From Rhodococcus sp. HNM0563 (GTDB lineage Bacteria; Actinomycetota; Actinomycetes; Mycobacteriales; Mycobacteriaceae): a stretch of DNA of 64,000 bases. The stretch is from the NCBI RefSeq assembly GCF_012726195.1, contig NZ_JAASAF010000002.1, positions 1-64,000 on the forward strand, written 5' to 3'. The position numbers were made by a program, and so were the translations under genes. Each line of letters starts with the position of its first letter. Position 1 is the stretch's first letter. Positions 27,884 to 37,428 of this stretch are shown here, in pieces. Under the pieces are notes generated by a model, which had not been told where the DNA came from, ran no database searches, and saw only the letters and a program-made list of their open reading frames with translations.

Positions 27884-28576
27884 ATGCTCGAACTCGTCGA
27901 CGTACGTGTCGCATACGGGCGCACCGAGATCATCCACGGTGTCTCCCTCGACGTGCCTCAGGACGGCGTCGTCGCCGTGATGGGACACAACGGCGCAGGC
28001 AAGACCACACTGTTGCGTGCCGCGGTCGGGTTGCTGCCCGTCACACGAGGAAAGATCCTGTTCGACGGCGAGGACATCACCGGACTGCGTCCCGCCGCTC
28101 GTGTCGCACGCGGACTCGCGTACGTGCCGCAGGGTCAGCAGTCGTTCGGTCAACTCACCTGTTCCGAGAACCTGCAGGTCGTCGCCGACGGACGCAGGAA
28201 CGGCAGGAACCTGATCGCGAATATGCTCGATCTCTTCCCCGCTCTCGTCCCGCTTCTCGACCGGCGCGCAGGTCTGTTGTCCGGTGGCCAGCGACAACAA
28301 CTCGCCATCGCCCGAGCTCTCATCACCGAGCCGCGCATGCTCATTCTCGATGAACCCACCGAGGGCATCCAGCCGTCCGTCGTCGCGGAGATCGAGAACA
28401 CCATCGTCGAACTGAGCCGCTCGGGCGACCTCGGCGTGTTACTCGTCGAACAGCACATCGGATTCGCGCTCGACAACGCACTGCGCTACTACGTCGTCGA
28501 GTCCGGCCGCGTCACCTCCACCGGCGCCGGTGGCACCGAGGCCGCACGCACTGTGCGTGAAGCGATGGCGATCTGA
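27884..28576 (+). CDS. urtE: Urea ABC transporter ATPase UrtE
   Basis: A 230-residue LivF-type ATPase: Walker A GHNGAGKTTLLRAAVGL, the YVPQGQQSFGQLTCSENLQV block with the Q-loop, signature LLSGGQRQQLAIARAL, Walker B RMLILDEPTEGIQP and VVLLVEQHIGF-like switch (here GVLLVEQHIGF). CAGGAGG precedes the ATG one base after urtD. Its stop overlaps the gntR start. Confidence 0.95.
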   Translation: MLELVDVRVAYGRTEIIHGVSLDVPQDGVVAVMGHNGAGKTTLLRAAVGLLPVTRGKILFDGEDITGLRPAARVARGLAYVPQGQQSFGQLTCSENLQVVADGRRNGRNLIANMLDLFPALVPLLDRRAGLLSGGQRQQLAIARALITEPRMLILDEPTEGIQPSVVAEIENTIVELSRSGDLGVLLVEQHIGFALDNALRYYVVESGRVTSTGAGGTEAARTVREAMAI

Positions 28577-29262
28577 TGACGACCGCAACTCACCGGGATC
28601 GGGTATATCGAGCGTTGCGTGACGACCTGATGTCCGGCACCTTGGCGGCGGACGAACGACTCGGCGAGGAGAAACTCGCGGATCGCTACGAGGTATCGCG
28701 GACACCGGTACGGGAGGCGTTGGCCAGGTTGGTCTCCGACGGACTCGTCGAACGCCGCACCGGTGGCTTGTTTCCGTACCGCCCGCGCTTCGACGACCTC
28801 GCCGACCTGTACGAATTGCGCATCACCCTCGAGCTTCACGGAATTCGCCGGGCACTCGACAATCCGACGATCCGCCACGACCCGGCCGTCCTCGGCCCGG
28901 AACTGGACCTCTGGTACACGCTGCGTGCCGACCCGCCCGCGCCCGATGCCGGTTTTGTGACCCTCGACGAGCGGTATCACCTGGCAGTGCTCGCGTCATC
29001 CGGAAACCGCGCGTTGTGTGACGCCCTCGCTACGGTGAACGGCAAGGTCCGGCCGGTGCGAATGTTCGATTACCTGACTCCGGACCGCATGACCGCGACC
29101 ATCGATGAACACATCGAAGTGGCCGAACTGCTTCTCGACGGGAAAATGGACGACGCTCACCGGGTCCTGCTCGGACACATCGATACCTCCCGGACCGTCG
29201 TGATCCGACGGGCCGAGGAGGCACGCGCGATGGCACGCTTCGCGCAAGCACTGCGGGACTGA
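28576..29262 (+). CDS. GntR (FCD) family transcriptional regulator
   Basis: A 228-residue regulator with an N-terminal GntR winged helix (VYRALRDDLMSGTLAADERL, EEKLADRYEVSRTPVREALA) and a C-terminal FCD effector domain (YELRITLELHGIRRAL, DERYHLAVLASSGNRALCDA, MDDAHRVLLGHI). The ATG overlaps the urtE stop, placing it in the urt operon. It is the obvious candidate to bind the ATACAG...CTGTAT sites before urtA and the urea carboxylase gene. The ligand is unknown; allophanate or urea would make sense. Confidence 0.92.
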   Translation: MTTATHRDRVYRALRDDLMSGTLAADERLGEEKLADRYEVSRTPVREALARLVSDGLVERRTGGLFPYRPRFDDLADLYELRITLELHGIRRALDNPTIRHDPAVLGPELDLWYTLRADPPAPDAGFVTLDERYHLAVLASSGNRALCDALATVNGKVRPVRMFDYLTPDRMTATIDEHIEVAELLLDGKMDDAHRVLLGHIDTSRTVVIRRAEEARAMARFAQALRD

Positions 29263-29298
29263 CGAGCACGTGTCGCACGTGACTGATGCGCGACGTTC

Positions 29299-29853
29299 GT
29301 GCACACTACGACCGTGACGCCACGAATCCAGCCCGGACGGCTCAAGGAACTCGGCCCGATCAACTGGGTTGCGTGGAAAGCACTGTCCCGCGCCGCCGGC
29401 ACGCCCGACGCTCATCTGTTCAGCACTCTGGGCCGATCGGGCCGGCTGTTCCGCGGCTGGCTGCACTATTCGGGCATGCTGATGCCGTTCGGCAAGCTGA
29501 CGCGCTTCGAAGCGGAGATGGTCATCTTGCGTGTGGCCCACTTGCGCGCCTGCGACTACGAATTCGACCATCACACGCGTCTCGGCGCGCGAGCCGGAAT
29601 CACCGACGAGTTGCGCGAACGGATCGTCACCGGGCCGTCCGCAGAGAGCCTGAGCCGACGGCAGCGTGCCGTCCTGACGGCCGTGGACGAATTGGTCGGC
29701 ACTCGAAACCTCACCGATGAGACGTGGTCGGCGCTCGCGGAGTTCTTCGACGACCGGCGCATGATCGAATTCTGCCTCCTTGTCACCCAGTACGACGGTC
29801 TCGCCACCACCATCGGTGTGCTTCGACTCGATCGCGATTTCGGCGGCGAGTAA
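29299..29853 (+). CDS. Carboxymuconolactone decarboxylase/AhpD-like protein
   Basis: A 184-residue all-helical protein of the CMD/AhpD superfamily. The active region reads RVAHLRACDYEFDHHTRLGA: the proximal Cys and His are present, but the CxxC of true AhpD is not, as in many CMD-family proteins with no known substrate. The GTG start at 29299 has no clear Shine-Dalgarno site; a second GTG lies at 29314. It sits between gntR and the urea carboxylase gene, which may be chance. Confidence 0.8.
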   Translation: MHTTTVTPRIQPGRLKELGPINWVAWKALSRAAGTPDAHLFSTLGRSGRLFRGWLHYSGMLMPFGKLTRFEAEMVILRVAHLRACDYEFDHHTRLGARAGITDELRERIVTGPSAESLSRRQRAVLTAVDELVGTRNLTDETWSALAEFFDDRRMIEFCLLVTQYDGLATTIGVLRLDRDFGGE

Positions 29854-29975
29854 CGCTTCTTTCTCCTGACGTGCGGGCTCTTCCCGCATCGTGCGCTCCA
29901 CCCGGCATCAGCGGTGACAGCTCTTCCTAACCGACGCTTTACCGCAGGAAACCGGGACGAAACACCGGGCTCATA

Positions 29976-30009
29976 GCGTATACAGCAGTGTCCACAGCGG
30001 CGGATACAG
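29976..30009. promoter_or_regulatory. Operator-like half sites before urea carboxylase
   Basis: GCGTATACAGC (29976-29986) repeats an 11-mer flanking the urtA palindrome, and CGGATACAG (30001-30009) repeats its other flank. Both carry the ATACAG half-site. The rest of 29854-30079 is promoter DNA without another gene. Confidence 0.55.
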
Positions 30010-30079
30010 AGGTGGCACAACCACTTCTGCATTTCTCGATGTGAATCCTGTTCGCCCGCCAACTTCGAAGGAGCACGCC

Positions 30080-33000
30080 GTGGCATTCGGATTCGATACC
30101 CTTCTGGTCGCGAATCGCGGTGAAATCGCGTGCCGCATCATGCGCACCGCGCACCTGATCGGGCTGAAGACGGTGGCGGTCTACTCGGATGCCGACGCAT
30201 CCGCCGCACACGTCGAATCGGCCGATATGGCAGTACGTCTCGGTCCCGCGCCTGCCGCGGAATCCTACCTGCGTGCCGACCGCGTGATCGAGGCGGCACT
30301 CACCTCCGGTGCCGGCGCGATCCATCCCGGCTACGGCTTCCTCTCCGAAAACGCCGAGTTCGCCGCTGCATGCGAAGCCGCAGGCATCGTCTTCGTCGGC
30401 CCGACTGCCCACCAGCTGAGCGTGTTCGGCGACAAACACACAGCGCGCGAAGCCGCACGCGCGGTGGGAGTTCCCCTGGTCGCCGGAAGCGGACTCCTCA
30501 CCTCCCTCGAGGACGCGCTCGCCGCGGCCGACGATATCGGGTATCCGGTGATGCTCAAGGCCGTCGGGGGCGGCGGCGGTATCGGAATGCAGGCCTGTCA
30601 CCACCCCGACGACCTACGCGAGGCATACGACCGTGTGCTGCGACTGGCGTCGGCGAACTTCTCGTCCTCGGGAGTCTTCCTCGAGCGGTTCATCGTGCAC
30701 GCCCGCCACGTCGAGGTGCAGGTCTTCGGCGATGGCCTGGGCCGCACGGTCAGTCTCGGCACGCGCGACTGCTCACTGCAGCGACGCAACCAGAAGGTGG
30801 TCGAAGAAGCACCCGCACCGAATCTGCCCGACGAACTCGTCGAGCAGATGCTCACATCGTCGCGGGCGCTTGCGTCATCGGTGCAGTATCGTTCCGCGGG
30901 CACGGTCGAGTTCGTGTACGACACCGCGCGCGACGAGGTGTCGTTCCTCGAGATGAACACCCGTCTACAGGTGGAACATCCGGTCACCGAAGAGGTGACC
31001 GGCGTGGATCTCGTCGAGTGGATGCTACGGCTCGCCGGTGGCGAGACGACGTTGCTCGACGCGATTCCGGATTCGGGGCCCGAGATCACGGGACACGCCG
31101 TGGAGGCCCGCGTGTATGCAGAAGACCCAGGACGGGACTACCGGCCCAGTTCCGGCTTGCTCACGCACGTCGAGTTCCCCGCGCACACCCGCGTCGAGAC
31201 CTGGGTCGATACCGGCACCGAGGTCAGCTCGTACTACGATCCGATGATCGCGAAGGTGATCGTACGCGGCGAATCGCGCCGCACCGCGTTCGCCGGACTG
31301 GCCGAAGCCCTCGACGACACCAGCGTGTACGGCGTGCAGACGAACCTTTCTCTGCTGCAGCAGATCTGCTCCGACGAATCGCTCCTGCGCGCCGAGCACA
31401 CCACGGCAACACTCGCCGGTGTCTCCGGCATCGGACGCCGGATCGATGTGCTGCGCGCAGGCACCATGACCACCGTTCAGGACTTTCCGGGACGAACGGG
31501 GTTGTGGGAGGTCGGGATTCCCCCGTCCGGGCCGATGGACGACCTGTCGTTTCGCGCTGCGAACATCGCGGTGGGCAATGCCGAAGGTGCCCCGGGATTC
31601 GAATGCACGCTCCAGGGACCGCGACTGACCTTCTCGGACAACACCATCGTGTGTGTTACCGGAGCACCGGCCGACGTCACGCTCGACGGTGCGCGGATAC
31701 CCATGTGGGAACCGATCGAGGTCTCCGCTGGTGCTGTGCTCGACGTCGGAACTCCGGTCGATGCGGGCCTGCGCACCTATGTGGCGGTGCGCGGAGGTCT
31801 CGACGTGCCGCTCTTCCACGGCAGCGCCTCCACCTTCACACTCGGTGGTTTCGGTGGACCGACCGGCGCGGAGGTCGCCACCGGCGATGTCCTCGGACTC
31901 GCGGACACCACCGTCGTCACCGATCCAGCGCCCGTGCCCGACGATCGACGACCCGAATTCGGTCACACCTGGCATCTCGCGGTCACCGAAGGCCCCCAGC
32001 CCGCGCCCGCGTACTTCACCCGAGAGGACATGGCGCAGTTCTACGACACGACATGGACCGTCCAGACCCACGCCAACCGGACGGGAATCCGCCTGGACGG
32101 CCCCAAACCGACGTGGTCACGCACCGACGGAGGCGACGCCGGACTCCACCCGTCGAATCTGCACGACAATCCGTACAGTGTCGGGTCACTCAATGTCTCG
32201 GGTGATACGCCGATCCTGCTCGGTCCCGACGGCCCGAGTCTCGGTGGTTTCGCGTGCCCGCTGACCGTGGTGTCGGGACATCGGTGGAAACTCGGTCAGA
32301 TCCGCCCCGGCGACTCCGTCCGGTTCGTGCCGGTGACGGACGAGGACGCAGCCGCCCTCCGCCACGGTGCGCACCGATCGCTCGACGTACCGCCGATCGT
32401 GCCGAGCACCACACTCGACGCCGGACGCCTCGGCGGTTTCGACTCGATGCTCGACCGACCCGAGGTCGCGTACCTTCGCGGCGGCGACGACAACATCCTC
32501 GTCGAATACGGCGAGATGACCCTGGACCTCGGCCTGCGGATGCGCGTCCACGCATTGTCCGAAGCACTGGCCGCGACGCAGATCCCCGGCATCATCGACG
32601 TCACCCCCGGTGTGCGGTCGCTGCATATCCACTTCGACCCCGATGTCCTCCCCCAGTTCCGATTGCTCGGCGTGCTACAGGATCTCGAAACCGAGCTGCC
32701 GGCGACCCACGATCTCGTAGTACCCAGCCGCACGGTCCGGCTACCACTCTCGTTCGACGACCCGTCGATCTCCGAGGCGTTGTCGCGGTACCGCAGCGGC
32801 GTGCGCGACGACGCTCCCTGGCTCCCCTCCAACATCGAGTTCATCCGCCGCATCAACGGTCTCGACTCCGTGGACGAAGTCCGCGACACCGTGTTCGACG
32901 CCGAATATCTCGTTCTGGGTCTCGGAGACGTGTATCTCGGTGCTCCCCTGGCAGTCCCGCTCGATCCGCGGCATCGGCTCGTGACCACCAAGTACAACCC

Positions 33001-33688
33001 GGCTCGGACGTGGACACCGTCGGACGCCGTGGGCATCGGCGGAAAGTACCTGTGCGTCTACGGGATGGAGTCTCCCGGCGGTTACCAGCTCGTCGGCCGT
33101 ACCGTGCCGATCTGGTCCGGCTACCGGCAGTCGGGGCCGTTCGAGGACGGCAAGCCGTGGCTGTTCCGGTTCTTCGACCGTATCGTCTGGGAGCCCGTCT
33201 CTCCGGAGCAGTTGCTCGAGTACCGGGCCGCGTCGAAGGCCGGGCGGTTCGACGCCGACATCTCGGAGGGAACGTTCGTCCTCGCCGACCATCTCCGGTT
33301 CCTGGAGAACAACGCCGGCTCCATCGCCGAGTTCGATGCGAAGCAGTCCGCCGCCTTCGAGCTCGAGAAGAAAGCGTGGCACGACTCCGGCGAATTCGAC
33401 CGCGCCGAGACCTCACCCATCGAGGTCTCCACCACGGCCGACCCGCTTGCCGGGATGCCTGACGGCTCCACCGTCGTCGAAGCGTCACTCGTGGGCAACG
33501 TGTGGCGTGTCGAGGTCGCCGAAGGAGAGTCCGTCGACGTCGACACCACCGCCGTGATCCTCGAAGCCATGAAACTCGAAATGCCGGTCCCCACCGGACG
33601 GACCGGAACAGTCCTGAAGGTGCTCGTCACACCGGGCGCAAGAGTCGCGCCGGGCACCCCCCTTCTCGTGATCGGACCCGAAGCATGA
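30080..33688 (+). CDS. uca: Urea carboxylase (biotin-dependent)
   Basis: Carboxylates urea to allophanate with ATP and bicarbonate. The 1202 residues contain a biotin carboxylase domain (about 1-445: LVANRGEIACRIMR, GGGGGIGMQ, FLEMNTRLQVEHPVTE), an AHS2/KipA-like part (from about 449: VQDFPGRTGLWEVGIPPSGP), an AHS1/KipI-like part (from about 800: LVEYGEMTLDLGLRMRVHAL) and a C-terminal biotinyl domain with EAMKLEMP (biotin Lys near 1165). GTG at 30080 is chosen because GAAGGAG precedes it by 8 bases. No guanidine-carboxylase partners (CgdAB) are nearby, and urtABCDE is, so urea is the likelier substrate. Overlaps atzF (ATGA). Confidence 0.93.
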   Translation: MAFGFDTLLVANRGEIACRIMRTAHLIGLKTVAVYSDADASAAHVESADMAVRLGPAPAAESYLRADRVIEAALTSGAGAIHPGYGFLSENAEFAAACEAAGIVFVGPTAHQLSVFGDKHTAREAARAVGVPLVAGSGLLTSLEDALAAADDIGYPVMLKAVGGGGGIGMQACHHPDDLREAYDRVLRLASANFSSSGVFLERFIVHARHVEVQVFGDGLGRTVSLGTRDCSLQRRNQKVVEEAPAPNLPDELVEQMLTSSRALASSVQYRSAGTVEFVYDTARDEVSFLEMNTRLQVEHPVTEEVTGVDLVEWMLRLAGGETTLLDAIPDSGPEITGHAVEARVYAEDPGRDYRPSSGLLTHVEFPAHTRVETWVDTGTEVSSYYDPMIAKVIVRGESRRTAFAGLAEALDDTSVYGVQTNLSLLQQICSDESLLRAEHTTATLAGVSGIGRRIDVLRAGTMTTVQDFPGRTGLWEVGIPPSGPMDDLSFRAANIAVGNAEGAPGFECTLQGPRLTFSDNTIVCVTGAPADVTLDGARIPMWEPIEVSAGAVLDVGTPVDAGLRTYVAVRGGLDVPLFHGSASTFTLGGFGGPTGAEVATGDVLGLADTTVVTDPAPVPDDRRPEFGHTWHLAVTEGPQPAPAYFTREDMAQFYDTTWTVQTHANRTGIRLDGPKPTWSRTDGGDAGLHPSNLHDNPYSVGSLNVSGDTPILLGPDGPSLGGFACPLTVVSGHRWKLGQIRPGDSVRFVPVTDEDAAALRHGAHRSLDVPPIVPSTTLDAGRLGGFDSMLDRPEVAYLRGGDDNILVEYGEMTLDLGLRMRVHALSEALAATQIPGIIDVTPGVRSLHIHFDPDVLPQFRLLGVLQDLETELPATHDLVVPSRTVRLPLSFDDPSISEALSRYRSGVRDDAPWLPSNIEFIRRINGLDSVDEVRDTVFDAEYLVLGLGDVYLGAPLAVPLDPRHRLVTTKYNPARTWTPSDAVGIGGKYLCVYGMESPGGYQLVGRTVPIWSGYRQSGPFEDGKPWLFRFFDRIVWEPVSPEQLLEYRAASKAGRFDADISEGTFVLADHLRFLENNAGSIAEFDAKQSAAFELEKKAWHDSGEFDRAETSPIEVSTTADPLAGMPDGSTVVEASLVGNVWRVEVAEGESVDVDTTAVILEAMKLEMPVPTGRTGTVLKVLVTPGARVAPGTPLLVIGPEA

Positions 33689-35400
33689 CAACCGATTTCG
33701 CCACGTCCACCGAAACCGCGACTGAGCGCGCGCGACGCGCTCTCAGCCGCATCGCGGAGGTCGACCGTCCCGAGGTGTGGATCACGCTGCGCGATGCGGA
33801 CGACATCCTCGCCGACGCCGCTGCCGTCGACGCACGTGTCGCGGCCGGCCGGTCACTTCCCCTCGCAGGCTTTGTGGTCGCGGTCAAGGACAACGTCGAT
33901 GTTGCCGGCCTGCCGACCACTGCCGGGTGCCCCGAATTCGCGTACATACCGACGACCACGGCTTCGGGTGTCACCCGTCTGATCGATGCGGGCGCGGTGA
34001 TTCTCGGAAAGACCAATCTCGACCAGTTCGCAACGGGCCTCGTGGGCACCCGCAGCCCGTACGGTGCGGTGCGATGTGCATGGGATCCCGAGCGTATTTC
34101 CGGTGGGTCCAGCTCGGGTTCAGCAGCTGCTGTGGCCCTGGGCATCGCCGACATCGGGATCGGCACCGACACCGCGGGTTCGGGGCGAGTGCCTGCTGCC
34201 CTGCACGGCATCGTCGGCATCAAGGCCACGCTGGGAGTGATTCCGACGCACGGTGTGGTGCCCGCGTGCGTCGACTACGACTGCCTCACCGTACTCGCAG
34301 AGTCTCTCGACCTCGCGACGAAGGCGGCTGCGGTGATGGCGGCACCGGACGAACGCGATCCGCGCAGCCGCGCATGGCCGACCGACGTACGGCTCGCCGC
34401 TCCCGCACAGATCCGGCTCGCCGTGCCGCGACCGGAGGATCTCATCGCACTGTGCGCCGAGTACCGCGACGCGTTCGATGCGACCGTCGCCGACGCTCGC
34501 CGCTCGGGCATCGAGGTCACCGAAGTGGACATCTCTCCGCTGCTCGATGCGGCAACTTTGCTCTATGACGGAGCCCTGGTCGCCGAACGCTATGCGGCCG
34601 TGGGCAAGTTCCTCGAGACGGCACGGGTCGGTGCGGACCCCACGGTCGCCGCGATCGTCGCATCGGCGCAGAAACCGGCGGCGCACGAACTGGTGACCGA
34701 CCTCGACTCCCTGGTCCATACACGGGCGTACGCGAGCGTGTTGCTGGACGGCTTCGACGGCCTGCTGCTCCCGACCACCACCGAGCATCCGACGATCGCT
34801 GCGGTGCAAAGTGAGCCTGTGGTCATCAATCGCCGGATGGGTACGTACACCAACTTCTGCAACCTGCTCGACATGGCTGCGGTTGCGGTACCCGGCGCCG
34901 TCACATCCGAAGGACATCCGTTCGGGGTGATGGTGGTGGTGCCGGGGTTCGACGATCAGGTGGCGATCGACATCGCGGCGCGCCTCACCGGCGTGGAGGC
35001 ACCGCAGTTCGTCGATGCGGGCGTCGAGATGGCGGTATTCGGGGCTCACCTGCGGGGTCAGCCGTTGCACTTCCAGTTGGAGGCCATCGGTGCCCGTTTC
35101 TCCGGACGGGTGCACACGTCGGACGCGTACCGGTTGATGGCGCTGAACACCGCCCCGCCGAAACCCGGCCTGGTGCGACACGGTGGCGGTGAGGGCGCCG
35201 CGATCGCCGGTGAGCTGTTCCGAGTGTCCGAGGCCGGGCTCGGCAGGTTCCTCTCGACCCTGCCGGCACCGATGACCCTCACGAGCGTCGAACTCTCGGA
35301 CGGGCGGTGGGTCGTCGGGTTCGGTTGCACCCACGACGCATCCGCAGATGGACTCGACATCACCGAATTCGGCGGTTGGTTGGCCTACACAACGAGCTGA
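33685..35400 (+). CDS. atzF: Allophanate hydrolase
   Basis: Hydrolyses allophanate to ammonia and carbon dioxide, completing ATP-dependent urea breakdown. The 571-residue protein has the amidase-signature core (about 60-440): catalytic Lys in VAVKDNVDVAGLP, the cis-Ser/nucleophile block GGSSSGSAAAVA and GIGTDTAGSGRVPA. A C-terminal domain (about 455-571) contains VFGAHLRGQPLHFQLEAIGA, typical of AtzF. The start overlaps the urea carboxylase stop. Confidence 0.95.
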   Translation: MTTDFATSTETATERARRALSRIAEVDRPEVWITLRDADDILADAAAVDARVAAGRSLPLAGFVVAVKDNVDVAGLPTTAGCPEFAYIPTTTASGVTRLIDAGAVILGKTNLDQFATGLVGTRSPYGAVRCAWDPERISGGSSSGSAAAVALGIADIGIGTDTAGSGRVPAALHGIVGIKATLGVIPTHGVVPACVDYDCLTVLAESLDLATKAAAVMAAPDERDPRSRAWPTDVRLAAPAQIRLAVPRPEDLIALCAEYRDAFDATVADARRSGIEVTEVDISPLLDAATLLYDGALVAERYAAVGKFLETARVGADPTVAAIVASAQKPAAHELVTDLDSLVHTRAYASVLLDGFDGLLLPTTTEHPTIAAVQSEPVVINRRMGTYTNFCNLLDMAAVAVPGAVTSEGHPFGVMVVVPGFDDQVAIDIAARLTGVEAPQFVDAGVEMAVFGAHLRGQPLHFQLEAIGARFSGRVHTSDAYRLMALNTAPPKPGLVRHGGGEGAAIAGELFRVSEAGLGRFLSTLPAPMTLTSVELSDGRWVVGFGCTHDASADGLDITEFGGWLAYTTS

Positions 35401-35536
35401 CGGTCACGCAGCGTCGGTTCGTATGCCGGTCGCACGACCCGAAGCAGGCCGTTTCGCCGCGGTTCGAGCCAGATGTCGACCGCGGTGGAGCGAGCGGACT
35501 ATCGTCGACCAGGTAGGCGAAGAAAGGTGCCGGACG

Positions 35537-36226
35537 ATGTCGGATCAGGACGAACGATTGAGCGGGATCATGGCTGATCTTGCTCGTTCGATGACAGACG
35601 CTACCGATCTGGAGTCGTCGCTCGATCGCCTCACCACGACCGCAATCGCACTGATTCCGGGTGCGGATTCTGCCGGGGTTCTCATGGTCACCGGACCGTC
35701 CGAGTTCGAGACCCACGCCGCCACCTCCGAACTGACGAGGCGGGTGGACAAGATTCAGGCAGAACTCCAGGAGGGCCCGTGCGTCGATGCCGCACTGGAT
35801 GCGGAGATGACACACACCGCCGATCTGCGATCGGAACCACGATGGCCGCAGTTCTCTGCAGCCGCGGTCGAGGCGGGCATACTCAGTATGTTGTCGTTTC
35901 GCCTGTTCACCCACGGTGCTGAGTCCGGCGCCCTCAACCTGTTCGCGTCCGAATCCGGGGCATTCGATGCCGAGTCGATGCACGTCGGCGGGGTTCTCGC
36001 TGCGCATGCGGCCATCGCGGTCCTCTCCTCCCGCAAGGAACTGCAGTTCAAGTCCGCGCTTGCCAGCCGCGACCTGATCGGCCAGGCCAAGGGCATGCTC
36101 ATGGAGCGGTTCGCTGTGGGGGCCGAACAGGCCTTCCAGATGATGGTTCAGCTGTCACAGGAGACGAACACACCTGTTTCAGTGATCGCGGCCCGCATAG
36201 TCGAATCCGGTCCGGGCCGCCGCTGA
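35537..36226 (+). CDS. GAF-ANTAR RNA-binding regulator
   Basis: A 229-residue protein with an N-terminal GAF sensor domain (about 20-160: IPGADSAGVLMVTG, LQEGPCVDAALDAEMTHTAD, GILSMLSFRLFT) and a C-terminal ANTAR domain (about 170-228: LIGQAKGMLMERFAVGAEQA, MMVQLSQETNTPVS). It is the second ANTAR protein in the window and has no kinase partner. AAAGGTG precedes the ATG; an in-frame upstream extension to 35348 overlaps atzF and lacks a start signal. Confidence 0.85.
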   Translation: MSDQDERLSGIMADLARSMTDATDLESSLDRLTTTAIALIPGADSAGVLMVTGPSEFETHAATSELTRRVDKIQAELQEGPCVDAALDAEMTHTADLRSEPRWPQFSAAAVEAGILSMLSFRLFTHGAESGALNLFASESGAFDAESMHVGGVLAAHAAIAVLSSRKELQFKSALASRDLIGQAKGMLMERFAVGAEQAFQMMVQLSQETNTPVSVIAARIVESGPGRR

Positions 36227-36248
36227 CCCCCACTTGCGATGCGCCGAG

Positions 36249-36587
36249 TCAGCGCAGGATCGTCAGCATCACGACGGAGTCGGTGTTTGCGACGAGTTTG
36301 TGCATGATGCCCTCGTCGACATGCACCGCGGTACCCGGGACGAGCGAGACCGTCTCGTCGGCGGTGCTGAACGACACGTCTCCACTGGTTGCCTGCACGA
36401 GAATCGGCGCGGGCGCGCGGTGGTCCTTCAAGATCTGCCCCGCAGCGAAACTCATTCGGATCACCGTGGCACCCGGCCGCGACACAAGCTTTTCGAGGCG
36501 TGGGGCGTCGCCGTCCTTGACGTCGAGATGGGTGAGTCCTTCGATCACGGTCATCGTGCCGTCGGAGTCGGTTGTTTCGGTCATCAT
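36249..36587 (-). CDS. Small cupin-domain protein
   Basis: A 112-residue single cupin barrel (RPGATVIRMSFAAGQILKDH, then GDVSFSTADETVSLVPGTAV and HVDEGIMHKLVANTDS). Metal-binding residues are partly present (HRAP, HVDEG, MHKL). No reaction can be assigned. The ATG at 36587 overlaps the stop of the methyltransferase (ATGA); a second ATG follows immediately. Third gene of a likely ATPase-methyltransferase-cupin operon. Confidence 0.75.
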   Translation of the reverse strand: MMTETTDSDGTMTVIEGLTHLDVKDGDAPRLEKLVSRPGATVIRMSFAAGQILKDHRAPAPILVQATSGDVSFSTADETVSLVPGTAVHVDEGIMHKLVANTDSVVMLTILR

Positions 36588-37396
36588 GCCGCCTTCTTCT
36601 TCGCGATGATCTCGATCGCGACGAGGTGTTTCTTGTATTTCGTGAAGGTGGACCGCATCTGCAGCACACGCGCTCGCGCGTCGGAGTCCCGTAGTACGTT
36701 GCCCACGAATTTGACTGTACCGACGAGCCCTTCGTCGGCGAGGATGCGCTGGGGTTCGAGCAGTGCCATGGGTGCGAAGCCCACGGTCTCGACCTCGAAT
36801 CCGGCGTCGGTGAGAAGCGTCGTCCATTCGGCCGCGGTGAGCGGACGTGCGTTGACCTTGATGGACCGCGCTAGAGACTTGCGGATCTCGGTCTTGACCT
36901 CGTCGTCGACCTCGTCGGGCTCGATCGCCAATTCGTGGATCGCGTAGCGACCACCAGGTCGCAGCACGCGTAGTGCTTCCTCGATGATCTCGCTCTTGTG
37001 CTTGTCGGTCTGCATGGTGAGCATCGCCTCACCGACCACGACATCCGCGGTCGCATCGTCGAGCCCTGTCTTCGACGCCTCGCCGCTGACGACCGTGCCG
37101 GAGGAGTTGATGGCCTTGCGGGTCAATTCGGCTGCACTCTCGTCGGATTCGACGCCCACATAACTTTTGGGAGCGAACTCCAGGATGTTCTGCGCCGTGC
37201 GGCCGAGGCCCGGCGCGAACTCGACGACATCGACGCCGCGCAACTTCGCATCGGAGAGCATCCGTTCCGTGAGTTCTTTCCCACCGGGACGCAGGACGCG
37301 CTTTCCGAGGCGCGCGAGCAGCCAATGGCCGGGTAGATGTGCGGCATCCCGGTCGGCCAGCGGCAGTCCGTCGTCGGTTGGGCGCTTGTCGTTCAT
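36584..37396 (-). CDS. SAM-dependent class I methyltransferase
   Basis: A 270-residue methyltransferase: motif I VEFAPGLGRTAQNIL (about 55-70), motif II acid in SYVGVESDESAAEL, then ADVVVGEAMLTMQTDKHKSE, IIEEALRVLRPGGRYAIHEL. The C-terminal half includes a substrate lid (TAAEWTTLLTDAGFEVETVG) as in small-molecule methyltransferases. The acceptor is unknown. The gene starts 32 bases after the ABC ATPase gene with GAGAGG before the ATG and overlaps the cupin gene, so a shared pathway with the transporter is suggested. Confidence 0.8.
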   Translation of the reverse strand: MNDKRPTDDGLPLADRDAAHLPGHWLLARLGKRVLRPGGKELTERMLSDAKLRGVDVVEFAPGLGRTAQNILEFAPKSYVGVESDESAAELTRKAINSSGTVVSGEASKTGLDDATADVVVGEAMLTMQTDKHKSEIIEEALRVLRPGGRYAIHELAIEPDEVDDEVKTEIRKSLARSIKVNARPLTAAEWTTLLTDAGFEVETVGFAPMALLEPQRILADEGLVGTVKFVGNVLRDSDARARVLQMRSTFTKYKKHLVAIEIIAKKKAA

Positions 37397-37428
37397 GTTC
37401 TTTCGACCTCTCTCACATCTCATCCTAT

